DNA from: an uncultured Pseudomonadales bacterium
GTDB taxonomy: Bacteria; Pseudomonadota; Gammaproteobacteria; Pseudomonadales; Pseudohongiellaceae
DNA length: 64,000 nucleotides
Direction: 5' to 3'
NCBI GenBank assembly: GCA_943789335.1
Contig: CALSTS010000004.1
Location: 62,001-126,000, forward strand
Under the pieces are notes generated by a model that worked only from the letters and a program-made list of their open reading frames with translations, ran no database searches and was not told where the DNA came from. The first letter of the stretch is position 1. The number at the start of each line of letters is the position of its first letter. Positions 43,905 through 52,639 of this stretch are shown here, in pieces. The position numbers and the translations under genes were made by a program.

Positions 43905-44336
43905 TCACGCGCCAGAAAACATTGCAAAGACTTCTTCTTCAGTCATGTTTTTTGTTTCATTAGCAAAATGATAATAGATTGGTTTTTTATCAATAAATAC
44001 TTGATGGTCAAAATGCAGCTCTTCATCTAAATCAAACAAGCCTGCTGGCAAATAATATTGTTGATTTTGCTTTAAGCGATAAAACAGGTGAGTGCCGCAT
44101 TGATTACAAAATCCTCGCTCTGCCCATTCGGATGAATCAAACACCGACACCTGATTAGTGCCGATTATTTCTACTTCTCCTTCACACTGAAGCGCTAAAA
44201 AAGGACCGCCACCCCAATGTCGACACATACCACAATGGCAAGCTCCTATGTTTTTTTGCAGAGATTTCGCTTCAATTTCTACAGCGCCACATAGACACTG
44301 CCCTTTCGCATCAATGGTGTCACTCATGTCATTCAT
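43905..44336 (-). CDS. GFA-fold protein (glutathione-dependent formaldehyde-activating family) 1
   Basis: 143 residues with the Cys-rich zinc fold of the GFA/CENP-V family: CLCGAVEIEA, GACHCGMCRHWGGGPF and GFCNQCGTHLFYR. Two structural zinc sites are expected. AAGGAG precedes ATG 44336; an ATG three codons on is possible. Actual activity of most members is unknown. It is the downstream partner of a second GFA protein, 40 bp away on the same strand. Confidence 0.88.
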   Translation of the reverse strand: MNDMSDTIDAKGQCLCGAVEIEAKSLQKNIGACHCGMCRHWGGGPFLALQCEGEVEIIGTNQVSVFDSSEWAERGFCNQCGTHLFYRLKQNQQYYLPAGLFDLDEELHFDHQVFIDKKPIYYHFANETKNMTEEEVFAMFSGA

Positions 44337-44376
44337 CTCCTTTCAATCTTTTATATTTTCTAGATTTTAATTAACT

Positions 44377-44772
44377 CTATTGATCATTAGGATGATTGAG
44401 ACCATCGAAGATCATTATGTCATCTATTAGGAAAAGGTTTACGTCTTCAAGGTTGGCTACGTTATAGCCATATTCATCTGGGTTTGATCTACGTCTATGG
44501 TGTGTATAAATTCCGCATTTTTTACAAAAATAATGCTCTGCCTTGTGGGTGTAGAATTGATACTTTTCAATTAACTCTTCACCCTTCAGGATTTTTATAT
44601 CTGCAAATTTAGTTGCTGCCATGATGGCCCCTCTGCGACTACAAAAACTACAATTGCAGCGCATGGGGTTGACTATGCCGTCAGGTAAATTAATTAGCAA
44701 TTCTACTGAACCACAGTGACAGCTGGCTTTATGCTGTGGAAGAATCTCTGTATTACCTATTTTTTTAAGCAT
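44377..44772 (-). CDS. GFA-fold protein 2
   Basis: 131 residues, same family: SCHCGSVELLINLP, RCNCSFCSRRGAIMA and HYFCKKCGIYTHHRRRSNPDEYGYNV. It is clearly divergent from the adjacent GFA protein, so not a recent duplication. The CDGSH protein gene lies 26 bp upstream on the same strand; the three may form an operon. Confidence 0.88.
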   Translation of the reverse strand: MLKKIGNTEILPQHKASCHCGSVELLINLPDGIVNPMRCNCSFCSRRGAIMAATKFADIKILKGEELIEKYQFYTHKAEHYFCKKCGIYTHHRRRSNPDEYGYNVANLEDVNLFLIDDIMIFDGLNHPNDQ

Positions 44773-44798
44773 TTGTACTTTTTTCTTTATTCTTAGTA

Positions 44799-45032
44799 TT
44801 ACTGGTGACTGCCATCACACATAGGCTTGTTATTGGAAATTTTACAACCGCAAAAAAATACTTTTTTGCTTGCTTCTGCTTGATAAGCTACCGGAGTGAA
44901 GTCTGTTCCCTGGTGCGAACCATCACATAAAGGCTGCTTGCTGCTTTTACCACAGGAACACCAATAATAAGTTTTGCCTTCTTCTACATCAGTGGCATAA
45001 GGAGTATCTGCTGCTCTTACTGGATCACTCAT
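44799..45032 (-). CDS. Double CDGSH iron-sulfur protein
   Basis: 77 residues with two mitoNEET-type [2Fe-2S] sites: Cys25, Cys27, Cys36, His40 (CSCGKSSKQPLCDGSH) and Cys61, Cys63, Cys72, His76 (CGCKISNNKPMCDGSH). The 3Cys-1His ligation gives redox- and pH-sensitive clusters used in electron or cluster transfer. The N-terminal DTPYATDVEEGKTYYWCSCG is typical of bacterial tandem CDGSH proteins. Confidence 0.93.
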   Translation of the reverse strand: MSDPVRAADTPYATDVEEGKTYYWCSCGKSSKQPLCDGSHQGTDFTPVAYQAEASKKVFFCGCKISNNKPMCDGSHQ

Positions 45033-45087
45033 AGTGTGTTTCCTCTATTAATAATTAATTCAAATAATTGATTTTTCGATTAGCGCA

Positions 45088-47169
45088 TTACCAAATTTTT
45101 ACTCTCTGCGAAGGCGGCAGATAAAGTGCCTCATTCTCTTTAACATCAAAAGCATCATACCAAATGTCTATATTTCTCAGTACGCCATTTGCTCTCGCTT
45201 CACTATGGGAATGCGGATCACTGGTGATACGCACTTCCAAATTTTCATCTCGATAAAGTCTACGCCAAACCTGACCCCAGCCCATAAAAAATCTTTGGTT
45301 TCCAGTAAAGCCGTCAATGATTGGCGCTTCTTCACCATTTAATGATAGCTGGTAAGCTTTATAGGCAACTGCCAGCCCGCTCAAATCACCAATATTTTCT
45401 CCAAGTGTAAATGCGCCATTTAAAAACTTACCGGGCAAGACTTCAAACTGGTCATATTGTGCAACTAAGGCATCTGCGCGTTCTGAAAAAGCGCTTGCAT
45501 CTTCTTCAGTCCACCAATCTCTGAGCATGCCATCACCATCAGATTTGCGCCCCTGGTCATCAAAGCCGTGGCTAAATTCATGCCCGATAACCGCGCCTAT
45601 TGCACCATAATTGACGGCATCATCGGCTTCAACATTAAAAAATGGCGGCTGTAGAATAGCTGCTGGAAAGACAATTTCATTCATGTTGGGATTGTAATAG
45701 GCATTAACCGTATGCGGCGTCATGTACCACTCGCCGCGATCAATAGGCTGGCCTAATTTACCAACTTCGCGGTTATGTTCGAAACGTCTGGATCGCATGA
45801 CATTGCCAACCAAATCATTTCCCAGGACTTCCACACCTGCATAGTCTTTCCATTCGTCCGGATAACCAATTTTGGTGGTAAATTTTTCTAATTTATCCTG
45901 TGCCTCTGCCTTGGTTGCATCAGTCATCCACTCAAGCTCATCAATGCCGACTCGAAAACCATTGCGTAAATTTTCAATTAGCTCGTCCATTCTTACTTTA
46001 GCTTCTTCCTGAAAATAACCTTCAACATAAAGCTTGCCTACTATTTCGCCCAGAGCGCTATCAACTGCGTCAACTCCGCGCTTCCAACGCGGACGATTTT
46101 CTTCCAGACCACTTAACACGCCACCTTCAAAATCAAACTCAGCATCAACAAAATCTTGACTTAAAAAAGCAGCGAAGGCATTTATTAATTTAAAACTGGT
46201 GTAATTCTTCCATTGAGTCAGCCCTACTTCAGACCAGATGTTCCCGAGCTCTTCAAAATAACTGGGTTGGCTGATAATAAATTCATCTGTAAACATGCCA
46301 AGCCCTTGCATAGTCGCAGCCCAATCAATCGCTGGTGCCAGATTTTGTAAGTCGGCGATACTAAGTTTGTTATACGTGAGCTCACGCTGCCTATTTTGCA
46401 CTCTATCCCAATGAGCCAGAGCAATACGATTTTCAATTTGCAATACGGAGTTAGCAACCTCCGCACCATTCGGGAAACCTGCTAAAGACATAAGTAGGTC
46501 GATATAATTTGAATACGCTTGTCGAGCGTCCAAGTATGTTTCATTGTCACTTAACAGGTACCAGTCTCGATCGGGTAAGCCTAAGCCAGATTGGAAGACA
46601 TTGGGAACATACTGATCAGTCTGCCTTTCATCTACATCAATATAAAAACCAAAGGGCATTTGCACGCCGATATAATTCATCGCCGTCATGACCTGCATCA
46701 TTGCCGCTTTATCTGTTACAGCAGAAATTTCAGCCAGGTTGGCAGCCAAAGGGTTGCTACCAAGATTCTCAATCAAGTTTTCATTCATAAAACTTTCATA
46801 AAAATCTCCAACTTTTTGAGAATCAGACCCTATCGGGGCATCTGTAGCTGCGGCTGCTTCAATCAGTGTCAGTAAATTTTCTTCCGCGGCATCGGCCAAT
46901 ACACTGAACGCACCATAGTTAGACTGGTCAGCAGGGATTTCTGTATTCACTAACCACGTACCATTAATATAACGATAAAAATCATCCCCTGGCGCAATAG
47001 AAGTATCCATATATTCCAAATCAATACCTGATCGAAGAACAAGGTCAGTAGGATCTTGCACCTGAATTTGAGCCTGATTGGACGGCTGATCAGGTGCCGT
47101 CGCTTCCTGCTGTGAACAAGCGCTCAATATAAATGCAATAACTAAAATAGCTGTACGAAGTCTGAACAT
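45088..47169 (-). CDS. M13-family metallopeptidase lipoprotein (PepO/neprilysin-like)
   Basis: 693 residues from ATG 47169, preceded by TTGGAGG; an upstream TTG at 47184 is less likely. Lipobox LSAC (Cys about 17). Zinc site: HEFSH in GAVIGHEFSHGFDDQGR, with the third ligand Glu in ENIGDLSG; the substrate-binding NAYYNPNMNEIVFPAAILQPPFF is conserved. The C terminus ends in VKIW, near the usual family ending. It degrades oligopeptides at the cell envelope. Confidence 0.93.
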   Translation of the reverse strand: MFRLRTAILVIAFILSACSQQEATAPDQPSNQAQIQVQDPTDLVLRSGIDLEYMDTSIAPGDDFYRYINGTWLVNTEIPADQSNYGAFSVLADAAEENLLTLIEAAAATDAPIGSDSQKVGDFYESFMNENLIENLGSNPLAANLAEISAVTDKAAMMQVMTAMNYIGVQMPFGFYIDVDERQTDQYVPNVFQSGLGLPDRDWYLLSDNETYLDARQAYSNYIDLLMSLAGFPNGAEVANSVLQIENRIALAHWDRVQNRQRELTYNKLSIADLQNLAPAIDWAATMQGLGMFTDEFIISQPSYFEELGNIWSEVGLTQWKNYTSFKLINAFAAFLSQDFVDAEFDFEGGVLSGLEENRPRWKRGVDAVDSALGEIVGKLYVEGYFQEEAKVRMDELIENLRNGFRVGIDELEWMTDATKAEAQDKLEKFTTKIGYPDEWKDYAGVEVLGNDLVGNVMRSRRFEHNREVGKLGQPIDRGEWYMTPHTVNAYYNPNMNEIVFPAAILQPPFFNVEADDAVNYGAIGAVIGHEFSHGFDDQGRKSDGDGMLRDWWTEEDASAFSERADALVAQYDQFEVLPGKFLNGAFTLGENIGDLSGLAVAYKAYQLSLNGEEAPIIDGFTGNQRFFMGWGQVWRRLYRDENLEVRITSDPHSHSEARANGVLRNIDIWYDAFDVKENEALYLPPSQRVKIW

Positions 47170-47239
47170 CAGAGGTGCCTCCAAAATTTAACCAGCAAGC
47201 AGTATAAAACGCTTATTCTACTTACTTCAATCTATGGTC

Positions 47240-47301
47240 TGTTCCATGCACGATATAACCACAATGCGCTGTTGTTGGGCATCATGTTCTTAAATGGAAC
47301 A
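47240..47301. promoter_or_regulatory. Inverted repeats upstream of the sigma54 promoter (candidate enhancer sites)
   Basis: TGTTCCAT at 47240-47247 is the exact reverse complement of ATGGAACA at 47294-47301, and TGTTC at 47285-47289 forms a local dyad with GAACA at 47297-47301 (7-nt spacer). They lie about 100-160 bp upstream of the -24/-12 promoter, the usual distance for activators of sigma54 RNA polymerase. The cognate activator is unknown. Confidence 0.45.
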
Positions 47302-47397
47302 TTTACTTACATGAAATGGCTTTGCTGAAATTTGAAAAAATAAATATTCATCAATAAATACAAGGTGTTATATATTTATTTTGCTTATTATAAAAAT

Positions 47398-47413
47398 TGG
47401 CATCGGACTTGCA
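47398..47413 (+). promoter_or_regulatory. Sigma54 (-24/-12) promoter
   Basis: TGGCATCGGACTTGCA matches the sigma54 consensus TGGCAy-N5-TTGCw: GG (47399-47400) and GC (47411-47412) are separated by the required 10 bp. It points into a non-coding interval ending in an intrinsic terminator. No protein-coding gene lies in that direction before the terminator. Confidence 0.7.
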
Positions 47414-47423
47414 CTACCTAAGT

Positions 47424-47509
47424 TAGCGCATTCAACTTCCCCCTTCTGAGTACGCTACTGGAAGAAATTTCAGACCTTTTAAGCCCTACCCCACGTAGGG
47501 CTTTTTTTT
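47424..47509 (+). ncRNA. Candidate sigma54-dependent small RNA
   Basis: An ~86-nt transcript is predicted from about 12 nt after the -12 element to the T-run of the terminator. It has no plausible open reading frame. The 5' part can form a stem UAGCG (47424-47428)/CGCUA (47453-47457) presenting a large loop with the unpaired, C-rich CUUCCCCCUUCU. The terminator loop is also C-rich (CCCAC region). C-rich loops are typical seed regions pairing with Shine-Dalgarno sequences. Identity unknown; it does not look like Qrr, CrcZ or GlmZ. Confidence 0.5.
47482..47509 (+). terminator. Rho-independent terminator in the M13 peptidase-orn interval
   Basis: Stem AGCCCTAC/GTAGGGCT (47482-47489/47495-47502) with a 5-nt loop and a run of eight T. 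The T-run is on the plus strand although both flanking genes are on the minus strand. It therefore most likely ends an independent plus-strand transcript; on the minus strand only a weak U-run follows. Confidence 0.85.
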
Positions 47510-47515
47510 GACTGT

Positions 47516-48082
47516 CTAGTCCGGCTTAATTGAGCCTTTTTCAGTCTTAATGAAGTGTTCGCGGTAATAACGCAGCTCATCAATTGAATCACGGATATCT
47601 TCTAGTGCCACATGTGCGCTTTGCTTTGTCAAGCCTTCCAGTAAATCTGGCCGCCAACGCTTAGCTAGCTCCTTAAGTGAGCTAACGTCAAGATTACGAT
47701 AATGGAAGAAAGATTCTAACGATGGCATATAGCGAGCCAGGAAACGTCGATCTTGGCAAATGCTATTACCACACATTGGAGAGAACCCTTTATCGCAATA
47801 TTGTGAAAGAAATTGAATCGTAAGCTGCTCAGCTTGGCTTTCATTAGTCGGGCTAACTTTGACACGTTGAATTAACCCGGAGCTGCCATGATGTCTTTGA
47901 TTCCAGTCATCCATGCCTGCCAAGGTTTCATCCGTTTGATTAATTGCCAATACCGGCCCTTCTGCAACAACTTGCAAATCAGTATTAGTAATTATGGTGG
48001 CAATCTCAATGATGCGATCTGATTCTGGGATCAGGCCAGTCATTTCCAGATCTATCCAGATTAAATGTTGTTTTTTATCCAT
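47516..48082 (-). CDS. orn: Oligoribonuclease
   Basis: 188 residues from ATG 48082 (an upstream TTG is in frame but unneeded). DEDDh exonuclease motifs: IDLEMTG (Asp11, Glu13), [16 protein letters not shown], and the C-terminal [18 protein letters not shown] with the catalytic His and Asp. It finishes RNA degradation and hydrolyses pGpG from c-di-GMP turnover, of interest given the c-di-GMP receptor gene fimX nearby. Divergent from rsgA. Confidence 0.96.
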   Translation of the reverse strand: MDKKQHLIWIDLEMTGLIPESDRIIEIATIITNTDLQVVAEGPVLAINQTDETLAGMDDWNQRHHGSSGLIQRVKVSPTNESQAEQLTIQFLSQYCDKGFSPMCGNSICQDRRFLARYMPSLESFFHYRNLDVSSLKELAKRWRPDLLEGLTKQSAHVALEDIRDSIDELRYYREHFIKTEKGSIKPD

Positions 48083-48147
48083 GTGGCATTGTAGCAAAGC
48101 ATTTACTTACTTAGTATGCTGATTGCAAAACACACGATCACCCGGGC

Positions 48148-49167
48148 ATGAAGAAAAAACATCTAAATCGACGTCAACTTTGGCGCATCCAAAAAATTCA
48201 GGATGATTATGCGGCCCGTGCTGAACGTAAACATGAGCCATCTGATGGCGAACATCATCCTGATGATTTGGGGCCTGAAGAAAAAGGCCTAGTTATCTCT
48301 CACTTCGGCCAACAACTAGATATTGAAGCACTCGAAGGTGAATTTGCTGGTAAAATCTTTCGTTGCCACCAACGTAGCAATTTGGAACCGCTCGTAACAG
48401 GTGACCATGTCATCTGGCGTCGTGGCGAGCCCACAGGTATCGTAATTGCTAATCTACAACGCAGTTCGCTCCTGCAACGCCCAAATAATTTTGGCGAGCT
48501 GAAGCCCGTCGCTGCCAACATTGACAGAATAGTTATTGTTATTGCACCAGAGCCACAGGCTCACGCAAATTTAATTGATCGATATTTAGTTGCCGCAGAA
48601 AATAGCCAACTTACTCCTCTAATACTGCTAAACAAAATTGATTTGCTTGAGGGAGAGAAGCAAGATGAACTAGAAAAGCTCTTAAGCCGTTACTCAAGTA
48701 TCACTTATGAAACTCTTAAGGTTTCAAGTAAATCAGGCAAGGGAATCAATGAATTACAGAATTATTTAGAGGGGCTAACCAGTATATTTGTAGGCCAATC
48801 TGGCGTCGGCAAATCAGCCTTAATAAACGCATTATTGCCTGGCGTAAATACGCTGGAAGGCAGTTTAAGTAAAGCTAGAGATAAAGGTAAACATACCACT
48901 ACCTCTGCCAGACTTTTTCATTTTCCTGCCGGTGGAGACTTGATTGACTCACCAGGCATTCGTGAATTTGGGATGTGGCATATGAGCCCTGAAGAAGTAT
49001 TAAACGGTTTTATTGAGTTCCGAGAATTTATTGGGCATTGCAAATTCCGAGATTGTCAGCACAACCAAGAACCTGAATGCGCCCTCAAAACTGCAGTGGC
49101 TGATGGTAAAATACTTTTACAGAGGATGCAGAGCTACCAACAGATTTTGCATTCTTTGAATGAATGA
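48148..49167 (+). CDS. rsgA: Ribosome small-subunit-dependent GTPase RsgA
   Basis: 339 residues with circularly permuted GTPase motifs: G4 NKIDLL (about 157-162) comes before G1 GQSGVGKSALINALLPG (about 215-231) and G3 DSPGIREFG. N-terminal OB fold, C-terminal zinc knuckle (CKFRDCQHNQEPECAL). Acts in late 30S subunit maturation. The orn/rsgA divergent arrangement is standard in gammaproteobacteria. Confidence 0.96.
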   Translation: MKKKHLNRRQLWRIQKIQDDYAARAERKHEPSDGEHHPDDLGPEEKGLVISHFGQQLDIEALEGEFAGKIFRCHQRSNLEPLVTGDHVIWRRGEPTGIVIANLQRSSLLQRPNNFGELKPVAANIDRIVIVIAPEPQAHANLIDRYLVAAENSQLTPLILLNKIDLLEGEKQDELEKLLSRYSSITYETLKVSSKSGKGINELQNYLEGLTSIFVGQSGVGKSALINALLPGVNTLEGSLSKARDKGKHTTTSARLFHFPAGGDLIDSPGIREFGMWHMSPEEVLNGFIEFREFIGHCKFRDCQHNQEPECALKTAVADGKILLQRMQSYQQILHSLNE

Positions 49168-49209
49168 CATACCTTTTGATTTTCCACATTTTGCTAACAA
49201 TCTAAAGCC

Positions 49210-50028
49210 ATGACCCTTGATCTGATTATAGAACCCGAACAACTTGAAGCCTGCCTGAATAACCCAGAACTGTTAATTATCGACATAAGCCAAGCGCAAA
49301 CTTATGCTCAGGTGCATGTTCCCGGAGCCATTCATGTCAATCCTTCGGAATTAGTATGCGGGATTCCTCCAGCGCCTGGCAAACTGCCAAGCCTAGAACA
49401 ACTAAACGAGCTGTTTGCACGTATAGGCTATAGTCCAGACAAGCATATTATTGTTTACGATGATGAAGGCGGTGGTTGGGCTGGTCGCTTCATCTGGACA
49501 CTCGATGTTATTGGCCACTCTGCTTATTCCTATCTTAATGGTGGTATACACGCATGGCTAAAAGAAGGTCATCCGATAAGTACTGAAGTACCCCAATCTA
49601 GTTCTTCCGAACCTAAATTAACAATAAATAGTGCGGTCATTGCTTCCATGGATGAAGTTCTCAATTCACTGGATGATGGCAATATTAAAATTTGGGATGC
49701 TCGCTCTGCTGAAGAATATGCTGGTAGCAAAGTAACGGCTCAACGCAATGGCCATATCCCTGGGGCAGTTAACCTTGACTGGCTGCATACTATGGATAAA
49801 GATAAAAATCTTCGTCTGCTGCCTTTGCAGGAATTGCAAAAGCAATTGAGCTCATTGGGCATTGAAGCTGGTAATAAAATAATTACGCATTGCCAAACTC
49901 ATCATCGTTCTGGGCTGACCTACTTAATAGCCAAAGCACTAGGTTATGATGTCCAGGCTTATGATGGCTCTTGGTCTGAATGGGGAAATCACCCTGATAC
50001 GCCCATTGAAACTTCCTATACTGAATAA
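49210..50028 (+). CDS. rhdA: Thiosulfate sulfurtransferase (tandem rhodanese, RhdA-type)
   Basis: 272 residues, two rhodanese domains. The active loop in the C-terminal domain is CQTHHRSG with catalytic Cys228, the same unusual loop I know from Azotobacter/Pseudomonas RhdA rather than the CRKGVT or CGSGVT of classical enzymes. Position between rsgA and psd also matches the Pseudomonas order. Transfers sulfane sulfur from thiosulfate or supplies it for cofactor synthesis; cytosolic. Confidence 0.9.
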   Translation: MTLDLIIEPEQLEACLNNPELLIIDISQAQTYAQVHVPGAIHVNPSELVCGIPPAPGKLPSLEQLNELFARIGYSPDKHIIVYDDEGGGWAGRFIWTLDVIGHSAYSYLNGGIHAWLKEGHPISTEVPQSSSSEPKLTINSAVIASMDEVLNSLDDGNIKIWDARSAEEYAGSKVTAQRNGHIPGAVNLDWLHTMDKDKNLRLLPLQELQKQLSSLGIEAGNKIITHCQTHHRSGLTYLIAKALGYDVQAYDGSWSEWGNHPDTPIETSYTE

Positions 50029-50038
50029 ACTACTTTGA

Positions 50039-50908
50039 ATGAAAACACTGTTTATTTTTTTTCAACATATCGTACCGCACCATTTTTTATCTCGTTGTGT
50101 CGGAATGTTAGCCGCTAGCAAAATTGCTTTTCTTAAAAACTTATTAATTCGACTTTTTATTAAAAAATATCAAGTAAATTTGGCAGAAGCAGAAATTAAA
50201 TCTGCTGAAGAATTTTCTTGTTTTAACGATTTTTTTACACGCAAGCTTGAAGCTGATGCTCGCCCAATTAACTCTCAAGCCAACGCTATAATTTGCCCAG
50301 TCGATGGAACAGTAAGTGCAATTGGGGACATCGAGATTGAGCAAATTTTTCAGGCAAAAGGAAAATCATTTTCTTTAAGTGCATTGTTAGGTGGAGATCA
50401 AAAACTTAGCGATAAATTTCATGGCGGAAAATTTGCAACTTTATATCTTTCTCCGCGCGATTATCATCGTATTCATATGCCGCTCACTGGAACCTTAGAA
50501 GAAATGATTTATATCCCGGGAAAATTATTTTCTGTTAACCAGACAACCACCGAAAATATTGATGAACTATTCGCTAAGAATGAACGCGTAGTATGTATTT
50601 TTAATACTGACATCGGTCCAATGGCTGTCATCTTAGTTGGCGCAATGATCGTGGCAAGTATTGAAACAGTTTGGGCTGGCCAGGTCGCTCCCAGTAAATT
50701 AAAGAAACATGTTGAGCACTATCATGAACATGCCCCTATTACGATCCGCCGTGGAGAAGAAATGGGTCGATTTAAACTAGGCTCTACTGCCATTGTTTTA
50801 TTGCCTGCCAATATCATGAGTTGGGATGCATCTCTACAAGCAGCTAATAGTATTCAGCTGGGGCAAAAAATTGGTGAAAGTGTTCAGGTAAATGAGAGTC
50901 AAAATTAG
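50039..50908 (+). CDS. psd: Phosphatidylserine decarboxylase proenzyme
   Basis: 289 residues. Self-cleavage at the LGST motif (RFKLGSTAIVLLP) makes Ser249 the pyruvoyl group of the small alpha chain (249-289). Conserved CPVDGTVSAIG, SPRDYHRIHMPLTG and NQTTTENIDELFAKNERVV are present. Makes phosphatidylethanolamine at the inner membrane. Starts 10 bp after rhdA; convergent with epmA, stops 6 bp apart. Confidence 0.96.
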   Translation: MKTLFIFFQHIVPHHFLSRCVGMLAASKIAFLKNLLIRLFIKKYQVNLAEAEIKSAEEFSCFNDFFTRKLEADARPINSQANAIICPVDGTVSAIGDIEIEQIFQAKGKSFSLSALLGGDQKLSDKFHGGKFATLYLSPRDYHRIHMPLTGTLEEMIYIPGKLFSVNQTTTENIDELFAKNERVVCIFNTDIGPMAVILVGAMIVASIETVWAGQVAPSKLKKHVEHYHEHAPITIRRGEEMGRFKLGSTAIVLLPANIMSWDASLQAANSIQLGQKIGESVQVNESQN

Positions 50909-50914
50909 TTAGCG

Positions 50915-51910
50915 TCAGGCCCGATCTAGTGGAAAAGTAAGCACTTCATCTATTGAGCTAGCATCACAAATCAGCATCAGCAAACGATCAAGACCCATGG
51001 CAACTCCTGAACAACTAGGCAATCCACTTTGTATTGCAGCAAGAAGGTTTTCGTCTAAAGGATTACTCATTAGCCGCTGTTTACGCCTGACTTCCTGATC
51101 ACATAAAAAACGCCTGCGTTGTTCAGCTTCATCAGTAAGTTCATAATAACCATTAGCTATCTCCATGCCGCTGATGACTAATTCAAATCGTCTGCCTATT
51201 TCGATTCCATCAGAGTTCTTATCTATTTTTGCTAATGCCGCTTGTGTCGCGGGGTAATCGTAAATAAAAACCGGCTCTGTTAAATGCGGCTCAATTAGAT
51301 GGCTGAATAATAAGTCCAGCCAAGTATCTTTACTGGCTTCCTCTAACTCAATATCGAAAGCTGCCAATGCTCTCTTGGCAAGATCTTCCTCACTAACAGT
51401 ATGAGGGTTAATGCCTAAATGTTGCTCAAATAAACTTTGGTAGCTAAGCCTTTGCCATTTTTCTTGAGAGTATAAAGCCTGAGGATTAAGCACTTGCGCC
51501 AGAAATTGCACTAAAGCCATGACCTCATCCATTAGTTGGCATTCATCAAACCCTGGTTGGTACCACTCTAATAAGGTAAATTCAGGATTATGCCGCACGC
51601 CCTGCTCTGAATTTCGAAATGACTTACATATTTGAAAAATTGCACCGCTACCGCTGGCCAGTAAACGCTTCATAGCAAATTCAGGTGATGTCTGTAAGAA
51701 AAGAGTTTGTTCTTGCTGCTGGGGGTCAGCTCGATAGGTGGCAGGAATGGATTCAAGATTAGGGTCAGTACCTGCCGCATGAGACAAAATTGGCGTTTCA
51801 ACTTCAAGCACCCCTCTTTGCTCAAAAAAGGAACGAATACTTTTGAGTAAGTCTGCTCTGGCAAATAGCCGATCTTTACTTGCAACTGGCCGCCAGTGCT
51901 TATTACTCAT
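50915..51910 (-). CDS. epmA: EF-P--(R)-beta-lysine ligase
   Basis: 331-residue class II lysyl-tRNA-synthetase-like protein lacking the anticodon-binding domain. Motif 2 region FRNSEQGVRHNPEFTLLEWYQPG and motif 3 CSGVAMGLDRLLML are clear. Attaches (R)-beta-lysine to EF-P Lys34. Gene lies 38 bp downstream of efp on the same strand; epmB is divergent on the other side, so the whole pathway is clustered. Confidence 0.96.
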   Translation of the reverse strand: MSNKHWRPVASKDRLFARADLLKSIRSFFEQRGVLEVETPILSHAAGTDPNLESIPATYRADPQQQEQTLFLQTSPEFAMKRLLASGSGAIFQICKSFRNSEQGVRHNPEFTLLEWYQPGFDECQLMDEVMALVQFLAQVLNPQALYSQEKWQRLSYQSLFEQHLGINPHTVSEEDLAKRALAAFDIELEEASKDTWLDLLFSHLIEPHLTEPVFIYDYPATQAALAKIDKNSDGIEIGRRFELVISGMEIANGYYELTDEAEQRRRFLCDQEVRRKQRLMSNPLDENLLAAIQSGLPSCSGVAMGLDRLLMLICDASSIDEVLTFPLDRA

Positions 51911-51948
51911 AAGGCATCATGCTTACTATTGTTTAACCTGTTTTTAAG

Positions 51949-52521
51949 CTATTGCTTAACGCGATTCTGATACTCTCCATTACGAGTATCCACTCGCAGA
52001 ACATCACCGATTTCTATAAATAATGGTACTTTAACCATCGCTCCTGAACTTAAGGTAGCTGGTTTGGTGCCGCCCTGAGCTGTATCGCCTTTTAGGCCGG
52101 GGTCAGTATCGGCTACTTCTAACTCAACAAAGTTTGGCGGGCTGACCGAAATCGGAGCATCATTCCATACGATCACGGTATATACATCCTGCTCTTTAAG
52201 CCAATCTTGAGCTTCAGTGATAGCGTTCTTATCGGCAGCCACTTGCTCAAAACTGCCATCTGTTTTCATAAAATGCCAAAACTCCCCATCGTTATAGAGA
52301 TATTCCATATCTGTCTCCATAACATCTGCCCCTTCAAGCGATTCGCCTGATTTAAACGTCCGCTCCCAAACGCGTCCGTTTAGCAAGTTGCGAAGCTTCA
52401 CGCGGTTAAATGCTTGGCCTTTGCCTGGTTTAACGAATTCATTTTCTAAAATAGAACAAGGATCACCGTCCAGCAATACTTTTAGGCCCGATTTAAATTC
52501 ATTAGTTGAGAAGTTTGCCAT
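51949..52521 (-). CDS. efp: Elongation factor P
   Basis: 190 residues, three beta-barrel domains, full length. Lys34 in [17 protein letters not shown] is the modified residue, embedded in the loop type that EpmA/EpmB act on. The C terminus [15 protein letters not shown] is conserved. Relieves ribosome stalling at polyproline stretches. Divergent from epmB with a 118-bp shared promoter region. Confidence 0.97.
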   Translation of the reverse strand: MANFSTNEFKSGLKVLLDGDPCSILENEFVKPGKGQAFNRVKLRNLLNGRVWERTFKSGESLEGADVMETDMEYLYNDGEFWHFMKTDGSFEQVAADKNAITEAQDWLKEQDVYTVIVWNDAPISVSPPNFVELEVADTDPGLKGDTAQGGTKPATLSSGAMVKVPLFIEIGDVLRVDTRNGEYQNRVKQ

Positions 52522-52639
52522 GTCTTACCTCGTTGAGACTCTCATTCAGGCAGGCATGATATGTATTTAACTAAAAAAATTCCAGCTGTGGCGTAGAATA
52601 GAGGTAAACCGAAGGTCATTTATCAGCTATTATTAATAA

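Noticed and set aside
47424-47509. Identity with CrcZ, Qrr or GlmY/GlmZ for the candidate small RNA
   Set aside because: No repeated CA-rich Hfq/Crc motifs, no Qrr core, and the wrong genomic neighbours and length for GlmY/GlmZ.
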